Origin: Parapristionchus giblindavisi
Taxonomy: Eukaryota > Nematoda > Chromadorea > Rhabditida > Diplogasteridae
Direction of reading: 5' to 3'
NCBI GenBank assembly: GCA_943737045.1
Contig: CALSFV010000090.1
Span: forward strand, 124,001-188,000
DNA: 64,000 bases
A program made the position numbers and the translations under genes. The notes under the pieces were generated by a model. It searched no databases, had not been told where the DNA came from, and was given only the letters and a program-made list of their open reading frames with translations. Numbering within the stretch: position 1 is the stretch's first letter; every line of letters starts with the position of its first letter. Positions 47,801 to 60,100 of this stretch are shown in pieces.

Positions 47801-50800
47801 TTATATTTTTTTATAAATTACACTTTTTTAACTGAAGATGTGTTATATTATGTAGCAGCGATTAAGCAAATAAAAAGTTTACATTCGCCATGGGAAAATA
47901 GTGAGAATTAATTTAATGTAAACATTTTTTATCGGAAATTCCCTATTCCAGCGTTCGTTGACCGTTAATCGAAAAACTCTCCTCAGCAATAGTTTCTTAG
48001 AATTAGACAAGGATTCGAATGCGCCCACTCCCGAATCGGTAGGATTCGAAATAAACTTTTAGGAAACGTCGCCAATCCTCACCACAATTAAGTCCTACGA
48101 ACAAAATTGATTCGTACATAAATTTCCAATTTTTTAAAAATTATGATTTTCAAACTGAACATGTGTTATAATATTTAGAAGCGATTAAGCGAATAAAAAT
48201 TTGTAGGCTTGTTAAGGTGAAGTAGTGAAAATTAATTAAATGTGAAATTTTTTTCGAAAATTCAAAATTCCAGCCTTCGTTGACCGTGGATCAAAAAACT
48301 TTTCTCAGCAATAGTTTCTTACAATTCGCCAAGGAGTCCATTGCACCCACTCACGAATCGATTGGATTCGAAATAAACTTTTTAGGAAAAGGCGCCAAAT
48401 CGTTCTGTGGTCACCCCCTGAAGCGAATTTTCAATTGGAAGCAATTTCCAAGTACTAGTGTACTTCACTCATGGAGCCTGTAAATATCACACATAAAACA
48501 GAAAAATCCATTTTTCATCGATACCAAAAAATATCCCAGTTGTTGAATTTTTCTCAGATAGTGTTTTATACAGTTGAATCCCCTCCCAGAAGGTGTTTGG
48601 AAAGCCGGGAGGTGTATTTCCTTCTTCATGCAGCCACTTCGGACGAAGCATCTACTGCTACGTGGGTTGTTCACTTCTATTTCTAATGGATTATTTTCTG
48701 GATTCTACTTCGTAGTAAACGCAGATATGGAAAAACCATCAAGGCATACACGATCGATGAACCGATGAATAGAAGAAAGAATTGTAACCCATTAATCTAT
48801 GAAGAACCCCCGTCATGACCCACCGCACCAATGTACAGATGTGATAAAGATTATTATTATTAGTGTTTTATATGATGTATACGGTATATCAAAACGAATA
48901 ATCGTGTCGTTTGGAGAATGACATTTCGTTATCCTTTGTGTTTTCTCCAGGAAGTCAAAAGTTTTCTGGCCACTACACTAGATACGGAGATTGATCTATT
49001 CTCTCATTCGACTAGTAATGTTACGAAGGCATAACACCTTCTTATCTCACGAGTAGCCACGAAGTATCTAATTTGCCTATTCTTATCTGCGAAAGCTGAA
49101 AGACTGTTTGGGACGGAGGGAATCTTTCTCAACAAATACAGAAAGAATCTTTCCAAATACCACTCAACTCTAAGAATGTTTTACGAAAAATATTGATATT
49201 TCATTCATTGATGCAATTTTTTATTGTCATTGGTTTCGTTTGGTATTTAACGATTTTTGATAAGTACTTCATAAAAATTATCTTTGGCTTTAAATAGTTA
49301 AGTTCAAAATTGCCGAAGTTGCAGGCAATTGCCGAATTTTTATTTTCCGCTTGCCGGCAATTGCCGACTGCCGAAAAAAGTGGTTGCCGCACACCCCTGT
49401 TGCAATCTACGAAGACTGACCGCATTCATACGTCGAATAGCTAGGTTATCGGTACTTTGCAACATACTTTTCGACCTATGACCGCATTTTGTTTTTTTTC
49501 TGTGAAAACACGAGCGCATTATGCGAAAACCTGACCGCATTTTGCAAATCTGTAACGTAGCTATTCGAACTGTGATTGTATCCATTATGGAGAAAACATA
49601 CATGGGTCGAGTTGCCGCTAAGGACAATACCCCCCCCCCCCTTAGGGAAATATGTTCTCCCATCGGAATTCCTTCCTGTTTTTCGCTATATACTCATGAA
49701 ATAGCATAACAGAAATAAAAAAAAGTAAGTATAAAGTTAGTCACTTTTTGCGCGCTACACAAAAAAAAAATATTCGTTTCCATGCGCCCACCACTATATC
49801 ACGGAAAAATTCTACAAATACAGTGATAGGGTCTTCATCTATTAATCTATTGATGGAATAAAAAGACAAGAGAATATAAGACCCAATTGAAACATTGATC
49901 CCACAGGTCAACACGGACATGCAAAAAAAGTTCCAATTGAAAGTACAAATTTCAGATGACACATTTTTATACTCTCATAAAGCGAGGAACGACCTCCCAT
50001 ATACGGCTCATTTTCAGGATCAGCCCACTATGTTGCTCGAAAAATAAAGATTTTTTTAAAATCAACCCATCCTTCTTTATTGTTTTCAATCAATACATAT
50101 ACCATGATATATCTTCTCGTTCATCCGTATAGAGAAGATAAATATATTATTATTATATTTCGAAAATCCAGCCACTAAATAAAAAAGATCCTGTGAGGGT
50201 TCCGAAAATGTATGAATGATCTAATTCCTTCACTTGTTTCCCTCTGTCTGTACACACTAACAAAAATTCAAAAAGTATACATTTAATGCAATTTCTTTAA
50301 ATCCACACTCTTATCTTTCCACGGTATACGGTAAGTAAGACCCCTTTCCCCCATCTCTTTTCTCTTTACAGCGCATTCTCTCACCCGTTTCCCGTTCCCA
50401 CTGGGTCATATCGCTTTAACCATATCCGCTACTATGCACCGATTGTGGCACCCAGTGGGCATGGGAGCGAGGATGACCACTCGACCCGCCCATCCATCCT
50501 ATCCTAAGATACCCCATATAAGCCGGGGTCATCGCGCCATAACCATCATTCAGTTCACTTTGAACAGTTGTTGTCACTAGCTCTATCTACCATAGCAATG
50601 ACCGGTTTCGTATTCAACGTCAACGCCGCATCCTTCGTTCCTTCTACAACGACGAGGCCATCACATGCTTCATCTTCGTCATTCAACAATAAGAGGATGA
50701 AGAGAAGGACTCGTAAGACGTCTCGCTTCTCCAACGATTACAACGATCAAGGATTCTGCTCTTCTCAGGTAATTTGGTTAATTCAAAAAGAATGTTTTTA

Positions 50801-51059
50801 AATGACTAAAAAGCTTCACTTGGCTTCTCTTTCTCTTGATGATTTTCGGGAAAAAAAGCCTAAATCAATATCCCAAGATACACTTAATCGAAATATAAAA
50901 TCGGCCATCATAAACCCTCATTACAGAATTCATCTACACGATCGATTCCCGTGTCTGATATCATCACAAAGAACAGCTGCACGGTCGTGTACGACTATCG
51001 AGCACCCGCTGTTAAGGTATTGGGATAAACCATTCTATGCCATACTTTAACCATGCGCT

Positions 51060-51101
<42 letters not shown>

Positions 51102-54100
51102 TACGATCATTGCAGAACCGCGTACGATCGTACCTGGCCAGATTTCGACCAATGGTTCTGCGACAAGCCCGATTCATCGTTACCGAGAACGAAAGAGCCG
51201 AAGCTGTGTTTCGTGAATTGCTAGGCTACACGAGCCCTAATCAGCACGACAAAATGCAATCAATGTCGCCTGACAGTGGCCACTTCAGTCCCTCATCCAA
51301 CATTCACCCCGAATTGCTTAACGCACATATTCATCAATTCATCGCTCGTCACTATTCCTAACTCCAATCCGTCTATTTATTTTGTATTTTTTATTTACTT
51401 ATTTAGTATCTCCCGTGTGTCCATTAACCATCCAGTGTGATGGTCTGTGAGCATCACCGTCGCCTCAAATGTAGGTGCGCTTTTTGAATAACGATTGCAA
51501 AAATACCTACAATTTCTAAATGGTTCTACTGTGGATGGTTCACAATTCTTCGGGTGCGTCTGTTCCACGAGATGGTTACCATCTATTTAATCATCTCACG
51601 CATTCATACTTTTTATTGTTCTTTTCGTGTACATTTATGATAAAATTGTAATAATTTCAAAGCAAAGAACATTTGTACACAAATCCAAAGCCACGCTACA
51701 TCACGGTCAAATTAGACTAATACAGTGATAGCGTCTTCATCCATAGGCGGGCACGCATGCGTAACCTGTAGGGGAGAAGGCAGTGCGCAAACAGGGTAAG
51801 TGGGAGGCAAGGTTATGCGCATGGCTATTTTTTTGAGATTCGACTGAAAATTTTCCAATTTTTTTCCAATTTAGTTTCCAGGCAATGCTGTGCGCAAGGC
51901 CCCTATGGAAAGGCAAGGCTGTGCGCAGAAAAAAAAAGTTTTTACGAGCACACCTATGCATATTATTATTATATATTATATTATATTATTATAGCTGTTT
52001 TTTTCTTCAAACCGACAATTAGGAGCTTGTGAAATGGTGTGCGAACAACGGACAGCTACAGAAATCAAGTTCAACTACCGTAACCCCACCGAACCTACCG
52101 TACCTTCTTCGTCGTACTTGACACAATCGGCGAACGGATCCTCCGTATTGGGAAGAACCTGCAGATGTATATCTTCTCTTCAGCTGCCATGACAATAACA
52201 AATATGAAACAAAAATCTGCTTTGATTATTCCATGAAACATAACTGCAATGGGAGCTCAACTCGAAGCGTACGCAAAACACATCGCTAGTTCCTCGAATA
52301 ATTTCCACCCAAAGCTACTGCATGACTATTAATCCACGGGTTACAGTACCACATTACAGACTACTATATCCGATTTCTAGACTACCGTATCTCCCCCGTT
52401 ACAAACTACCGTATACCTCTCGTTCGCGATGGAAGTAGTGAGAGGAAACGAACTTCACCCAAAACTCCTTGTCTTCCATCTCGTAGGGCACGAGCTCGAG
52501 GTGTTTGCGCTCTACTGAAAAGTGGATTTATTATTTATTTATTTATTATGCTTTATATTATTATCACAATATGCTTGGGTTGGAGACTCCAACTTGGAGT
52601 CCCTTCCAATCTAACAAGGGAAGCACCAGTTGCGACGGAAACGATTCTGAAAGGGACCGATATGGGTAGTTAGGGTTGAGGGGGGGGGGGGCGACAAATC
52701 TGATTTCAAAAGCTGCACCGCGGACCTACTAATCGATAATTTCGACTAGTGATTCTCCACCACCGTACGTGGGCACCACTGACGCTAGCGGCAATACACC
52801 CCGATTTTTGGCACCCGACCCCCCGATTTTCCAAAAAAATCACTCAAAATGACGTATAAATGCTCCATTTTTTGCTTCCGACCCCCCCCCCGATTTTCAT
52901 TTCCAGCGGCAATGCCCGCCCACGTATGTCCACCACCCTCAAGAAATCCGTGCCCCAAGGCTTACATATTCGAAAAAGGCAGCGATTATCCATGTGAATG
53001 CAAGGAAGAAGGATGCACTCCTTGTCCCAAGTTTGAGAAGCCGTTCTGCTTCGAATGTTTTTGACGAACTTGCACCAATACTGATTATTTACGTGTAGTT
53101 CCCCTTGTATATATCTTCATTCACCGTATTCTATTTAAATGATAAAGCTCTGAAATGTCGATAAAACAATGAAAATCAAGTTGAGGAAGTTTGTAAACAC
53201 TCTACGTTGCATCTCCTTTGGTATTTAAGCGTCGCGTGCATCGATCTATATTATCGATTAGCAGGTCCGCAGTGCAGCATTTGAAAACAGTTTGGGGTCT
53301 CCCCCTCAACACTAACTACCCATGCGGGTCCCTTTCAGAATCGTTTCCGTCGCAACTGGTGCTTCCCTTGTAAGCATATTGCCCTTCCACAGCCAGCCCC
53401 TGCGCAAGATTATCCCCTCAATTATCGCCGACATTTAGTGCTCGTGCATATGCACGTTAATAGCATACATGGGCGCCGACATGGGGGTGCCCCCCTGTAA
53501 AATTCTTTTCGAAAATTTGTGGAATGCCCCCCCCCCCCCTGTAAAAATGACGTTCGCGTGAAATTTTTGAAAAAAAAGTGAAGGCCCCTGTGAGAGAGAC
53601 TATCTGACTCAGTGAACATATTTTGCTTATGGCTTGGCACTTGGCCAAAAAGTGATATGAACCGATCGGGCCCAAATCGTGTACAGTTGTAGTATGGGGT
53701 GGCATAAGCTCACATACGGAGTTTGGGTTCGTCATATCTGCACCCTCGCTAAATAACGTAAGTTCGATAAAGTGGCATCAAAATTTCAAAGTTTACGGAT
53801 TCGTTCGATATGCATATGTGACGATGGGCAATAATAAGTAGGTAAATACCACCAAGTGTCATCCCGATCCAAAACCTTGAGACCCAGAAAAATTTAAAAA
53901 ACTAAATTAAAAATTAATTTAAAATTAAAAAATTTAAAAAAATGTTTTTCCTACATTGCTTTTCTTTTTCTTCTATCACACGTTTCACTGTTTATTCATG
54001 AATACGTATAAATATTATTATTATTACAATTGCCTATCGGTGAGGGTCATTTTTTATTCCTTCAATTTGATCAGTATATATTAGTGTAATTACTTTATGA

Positions 54101-57100
54101 AAATGAACTAAAACACAATCGTGAAATGTTACTTTATTTCCGAAAAACCACGACTAATTCGCCGTTTTATCGCGAACTGAAAGGAACTATCGTGCGCCCT
54201 ACCGTAATCCAAATGCAGAAATTCAAAATTCAGCAATCACTATTATTTAGCATTCGATTTTCGGTATTATACTGTTGTTTTCTTTTATCATTTGTTTGTT
54301 ATATGAATATATGAGGTGTAATAAGGCAGTATTTTTTCGAAAAAAATATGAATTTTGTATTTCCGAATTCGCATAACCGTAACCGGCTTATGTTTATTCA
54401 GTCAGTTCGCGATAAAAAGGCGAATTAGTCGTGGTTTTTCGGAAATAAAGTAACATTTCACGATTGTGTTTTAGTTCATTTTCATATAGTAGTTACACTA
54501 ATATATACTGATCAAATTGAAGGAATAAAAAATTACCCTCACCGATAGGCAATTGTAGGAAAAATAAAACAAAATTTTTTTAAATGTTTTTTAAAATTTT
54601 TCTGGGTCTCAAGGTTTTGGATCGGGATGACACTTGGTGGTATTTACCTACTTATTATTGCCCATCGTCACATATGCATATCGAACGAATCCGTAAACTT
54701 TGAAATTTTGATGCCACTTTATCGAACTTACGTTATTTATCGAGGGTGCAGATATGACGAACCCAAACTCCGTCTGTGAGCTCATGCCACCCATACATTA
54801 TGCTAAGACCAACAATTTTTGGCTCCGCCAACTGGTCAGATTTCACCAAAAATTTTAAAACTGGTCAGATTTGTCAAAAATCGCTTATTTTTCGCTTATT
54901 TTCACGTAAATAATGTGATAACGTTTTTACGACAAGATAGGAGTGACATAAACATAGAAAAGTGGTCAAAACCCGAACGAATAAGCAAACAAATTGTGGT
55001 AAACCACTTATCAATATTTGCCCTATTGGCAGCAGAGATGTGCATTCTTAGTTTTTCGCTTTTCCGATACTTTCTCGAAATAAATTTTTGCAGATACTTC
55101 CCCGAAACAAATTTGCAATTCTTCCGTTCCAATATATCAATAGTAAACTTTAGCGCATTGATATTTTCGAAAGAGCAAATATTGTTTAATTTTTTTTGTT
55201 TTTTTTTCGAAATATCCTTGATTGGCAAAATTCAGGGGAGTCGCATTTCGGTTTCTTTTGATCTCTGAATGAATGGTACGAAGGAGTGGTGTCCAAAATG
55301 AGACGAAAGAAAACTATATAGTTAAATTAATATTATTAATAGATGCACAAGAATTAGTATGCATGCACTTTAAATACGGTATAAATAAGTAATACCGCTG
55401 CAGTATAAATAAGTCTATGAGTGTCCTACCATTCGTTACATTTGCCTTGCGTGCCTACGCCGTAACCTCTGTCCTTACGGCGGAGGTTACGGCGTAGGCA
55501 CTAGGGTGGCGAGAACCAGTCACTACTTACTAGCCCTAGTAACAGTCTCTCTCTACACAACCGAGAAAGGCACATTTACGACCTCTCGCGCGACGGTTAG
55601 TAGTGATGAGATCATCGCAACATTAGTGACTTATTTTCAGCTACTCTTTTTCTACTCCTTTTGGGATTTCTCGGCTATAAGTATTCGAAATTTGTAAATC
55701 TGAATATGTTTGAAATCTACAAGCTAAGAGCTATTTACCAAGTCTGCAATTGACTGTCAAAGAACACTTTTTTTTCAATTTTTCGTGTATGCATTCTTTC
55801 AAATCGGATCGGAATCGGGCGATAATATAATTTATTTCCTTTATCAATATTTTTATATTTTCTTTATTTTATTTTTCATTGTTATTCGAATTACTTTAAT
55901 AAAATATTTACTGCAATGCATGACTTGAAAAATTGAAGAAATTTAAAATTGTCCTTTTGCAGTCAATTTTAGGCTTGTAGAATATCCCTTGATTTGTAGA
56001 TTCAAAAATTATATAGATTTGCATATTTTGATTACTTAGAGCCGAGAAAAAAACAAAGAGTAGAAAAAGAGTAATATTTCTACTTAACCGTGACCCCAAT
56101 GCACGGCTGCCACAGGGGACAGAAGAGTATCAGAGAGAGTGGAAAAGATTGCGCACTAGTTGGAGAGAGATAATAATTAGTGACTAGTGACTGGTTCTCG
56201 CCACCGTAGTAGGCACGTAAGGCAAATGTGCATTATAAGGGCAAATAAACTAATGCTCAGAGTATTTTTCGGCAGCTTATTGTTAGCATGTTATTTAATA
56301 GGGTGGTTTACGAAAGCTCGTTTTCCCCTACAGTAGTTTTTTTTCCAGGATGATCAAGTGCACGAAAGGAACGAGACAAGTGGAGAAAGAAATAGAGAAT
56401 TGATTTTTTTAAAATTAATGTGATAAAGATTAAAATTGAAATAGTTTTATTGTGAACTGATGTGATATAGATTTATCATGAGCTTTAATAAAGGTTTGTG
56501 TTCGTGCATATGAAGGACTATTGAATTGAAAGAATATAAAGAATTGCGAAATACACGGTATGACACAACAAGAGAAATCGATCGGCGACAGAATTAGCAG
56601 ACAAAAAGTGTCTGACATGTCTGCGCTCTCGCTTTTTCTTTCTATTCGCTGTGAGACCCAACAACAATTCCTGCAGAATTCAGGCATTAATCAGGATTTT
56701 TCAATGCTTACTAATTACTGTAAGCATGTTCTTTTTCATGATTCAGGAATGGCGCGAATTTTTTCAAATCTGTATTTTTTTCTTATACGGAAATGCCTTC
56801 GTGATCGCGAACTACACTTTTCGTTTTCTGTATACGGTATGCGCTAAAAGTTTAAACCTCCGCCCACTCTTTTCTCCGGTAGGTGTGTCACACCGTGCTA
56901 TAAAAGGTAAAAAGGGAGAAGAAGGAAGAAAGCTAGAAGAGTTGCTAGAGTTGTACAATGATAATTACTGATAATAGCATTAAAACTGTGATTTACGTAT
57001 GCATCTTTACGTAAAATTTGATCACTAAGAGGGCTATCAATTTTTGAACTGTAAATTGGACAGTAAAGTTGGTTATTGAGAAATGTGCACTAACGGTCGA

Positions 57101-60100
57101 TCGATAATTCTTCTACTTGTCGTTGAAGAAGATGATGAAGTTTATTTCCAAGTACAAAAAATTAAATAGAATAAAAACTATTTGAACTCATACGGTCATT
57201 TAAAGCCACAAAACTGATCAGAGCTGACATTTGAAAAGATGTGATATTGAAATATATATTTTTCTACTTATTCGTGCTCATAAATAATTATCAAAGTAAA
57301 AGAATGTGAGTAAATATGCCTCCAACAAGCAATTTCTTATATTCAATTTTTTGAGAATGTTGGTAGGCACATCCCCGATTTCAGTTTGTTTCATTACTTC
57401 ACATATGATCATTAAGAGAATAATGGATTTTTAAGAGAATAATGGATTTTTAAAATGTAAATTCAACACTAAAATTTGATATTCATTGATAAATGTGCCT
57501 ATCAACATTCTCAGAAGCACAAGTATTTGAATATCAGAAATTACTACTTGGAGGCACATTTACGCACAGTTCTTGTTTTTATCATTAATTATGAGCACGA
57601 ATAAGTAGGAAAAAAATATTTCACGGATGTCACATCTTATCAAATACAAGATCTGACCACTTGTTTACCTTTCTAAATCTGAAATGACTACTTGGAGGCA
57701 GTTTCGAGTGCAGTTCTTGTTTTCATTATTAAATATAAGCACGAAAGAGCATGAAAAAATATTTCACGGATGTCACATCTTATCAAATACAAGATCTGAC
57801 CACTTGTTTACCTTTCTAAATCTGAAATGACTACTTGGAGGCAGTTTCGAGTGCAGTTCTTGTTTTTATAATTAATTATGACCACGAATAAGTAGGAAAA
57901 AAATATTTCGTTGCTCTCACATCTTCCCAAATACCATAATCTGACCAGTTTTGATGTTTAAAATGAACGTATGAGCTCAAATCATTTTTATTTATTTTTC
58001 TAATGCACATAAAGTGAAAGTTCAGGCAATTCTACACATTTTGGAAAAAAAAATTTTTAAAAAAGGATTCGAAATAAGTGAACTAACTGCCTACAAACAA
58101 TTGTCCAACAATACTATGGTAATGTCGTACATTGGGCCATTGGGCGTTTTGGCACTAAACTCAATGAATAACTAACGTTAGTGTCCAATTTATATTTTAA
58201 ACATTTCTAGTTCTCTTAATGATCGTCATGACGCAAAGAAACATACGTAAAACGACTTTTAAATTAAACGATATTAAAAATTCAAATAACAGATCACATA
58301 ACTGACCTAACTCTACGTACCGTAATCTGACAACACTTTTACCTCTCTTCCCTCTTCTCCTTCTCTATTTATTTCTCTTTTACTTTTTTTATTTTTTATA
58401 TTCTTTCAATTCAATAGTCCTTCATATGAAAGAATTTCAAACTTTATCACATTAATTCACAACAAATCTCATTCAAGTTCAATCTTTATTATATGTTTTC
58501 ATAACAAATAAATTATTTCTTTCTCTCATAACTCGTCTCATGCGCGAAACTTGACCATTCTCGAAAAACTGGTCAGATTTTTCAAATTTTGAAACTGGTC
58601 AGATATCAACATTGTTGGGGTTTGAAAATGTATGATGCCACCCCATACTACAGCTGTGCACAATTTGGGCGCGATCGGTTCATATCACTTTTTGGCCAAG
58701 TGCCAAGAGAATGTCACTTGAGCCAGATGGTCTCTCGTAAAATTAACCATTTTTCGTTTGGATGCCCCATTCAGAATCGAGCTCCAGGTACCCCGCCCAT
58801 GTATGGTTAATAGAATAATAAAATAATATCAAAATTTCCCTTTTTATTCAAATCTCCTGAGTCTGCACGATTTCCGCCTACAACCAAATTAAATTTGTAA
58901 TCAACCTCTCTTTACATTAAATCGATAAATACCTCCAGAAACTTGCAATATTTGGAATAAATATTGATCAATAACCCCGTTTATCTATATCTTTACTTAC
59001 CCATCGGATAGATGGCAAAGATGTTCTGGATAATGGACGGGTTCAAGTTCAAATGGAGTCCGTCCGTCTTCCACTGTACAATATTGGCGAGGAAGGTGCC
59101 CGTCAAGCCCGTGCTTTCTTCCTGTTTTCCTTTCTGAAAGGGAAAGATCAAAGATCAGCTCATACATTTTCGGTACCCTCGCCGTTGTTTTTGGGTCAAG
59201 TTTCGAAAAATAGCGGGTCGATTTCGAAAATTCGTTATTTTTTAGCTTAAAAATCGTCATTTTCAGCATATTGTCGAGTCATTGAAAATGAGCCATATAT
59301 GGGGGGGGGCCTCGCATACCTCGCATTGCGAGACAATGAAAATGTATGGATCAGCTTATTATAAAGCACTATCTGAGAGAATTCAATAACTGGAATATTT
59401 TTTGGTATCGATGAAAAATGAATTTTTCTGTTTTATGTATGATAATTACAGGCTCCATGAGTGAAGTACACTGGTACTTGGAAATTGCTTCCAATTGAAA
59501 ATTCGCTTTAGGGGGTGACCACACAACGATTTGGCGCCTTTTCCTAAAAAGTTTATTTGGAATCCAATCGATGCGGGAGTGGGCTCAATCGAATCCTTAG
59601 CTAATTCTAAGAAACTATTGTCTAGGTGAGTTTTTTGATCAACGGACAACGAAGGCTGGAATCGGGAATTTTCGAAAAAAAATCACATTTAATTAATTTT
59701 CACTATTTCACTATAACAAGCCTACAACTTTTTATTTGCTCAATCGCTTCTAAATATCATAACACATCTTCAGTTTGAAAATTATAATTTTAAAAAAATA
59801 TGAATAATGCGAACAAATCGTTTTTATAACGAAAATCGTAATTATGGTGTGCACCTACAGTAATCCCTAATCGGTCAATTTGGAAATTTGATAGTTTTAA
59901 ACATATTTTACCGCTGTTCTTGACGTGACTAAGGTATACGACTACTCCTCGTCTTCGGAGTGCACCCGTGCCCAGGTGCTGATGTTGATGAAAATTGACA
60001 TTTTTCGTAAATTGATCACTATTTCGTTGTTTGTGATCCAATATCGATAAAAATTGGATCATTATTCCATTTTACCATCTATACAAACATACTAAAAAAT

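Larger units (their letters stand above)
52614..53370. mobile_element. 757-bp transposon with CAAGGGAAGCACC ends and TAA duplication
   Basis: Inverted ends CAAGGGAAGCACCAGTTGCG (left) and the reverse complement (right, ending GTGCTTCCCTTG), with arms of about 130 bases that include GAAACGATTCTGAAAGGGACC. TAA flanks both sides, a 3-bp duplication as in PIF/Harbinger elements. Inside lies a cysteine-rich coding fragment that is itself interrupted by a MITE. Confidence 0.65.
53464..58805. mobile_element. 5.3-kb element with CATACATGGGCG ends and perfect 8-bp TSD
   Basis: The ends CATACATGGGCG and CGCCCATGTATG are those of the MITE at 27819-28012. The direct repeat GTTAATAG flanks at 53456-53463 and 58806-58813. 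Subterminal regions (for example GGCACTTGGCCAAAAAGTGA near 53636 and its inverse near 58690) are also inverted copies. The interior is a nest of palindromes: 53700-54800, 55438-56229 and a pair near 56505/58405. No transposase is recognisable; frames of up to about 149 codons are AT-rich and unconvincing. It occupies most of one gtf-2H1 intron. Confidence 0.75.

Noticed and set aside
54819..55268. 149-codon frame inside the 5.3-kb element
   Set aside because: AT-rich, Phe/Ile/Lys-heavy composition, no ATG context, no recognisable transposase motif, and an opposite-strand frame of similar length covers it.
57540..57965. CRISPR-like array
   Set aside because: The whole 144-bp unit repeats, not short repeats with unique spacers, and the genome is animal.
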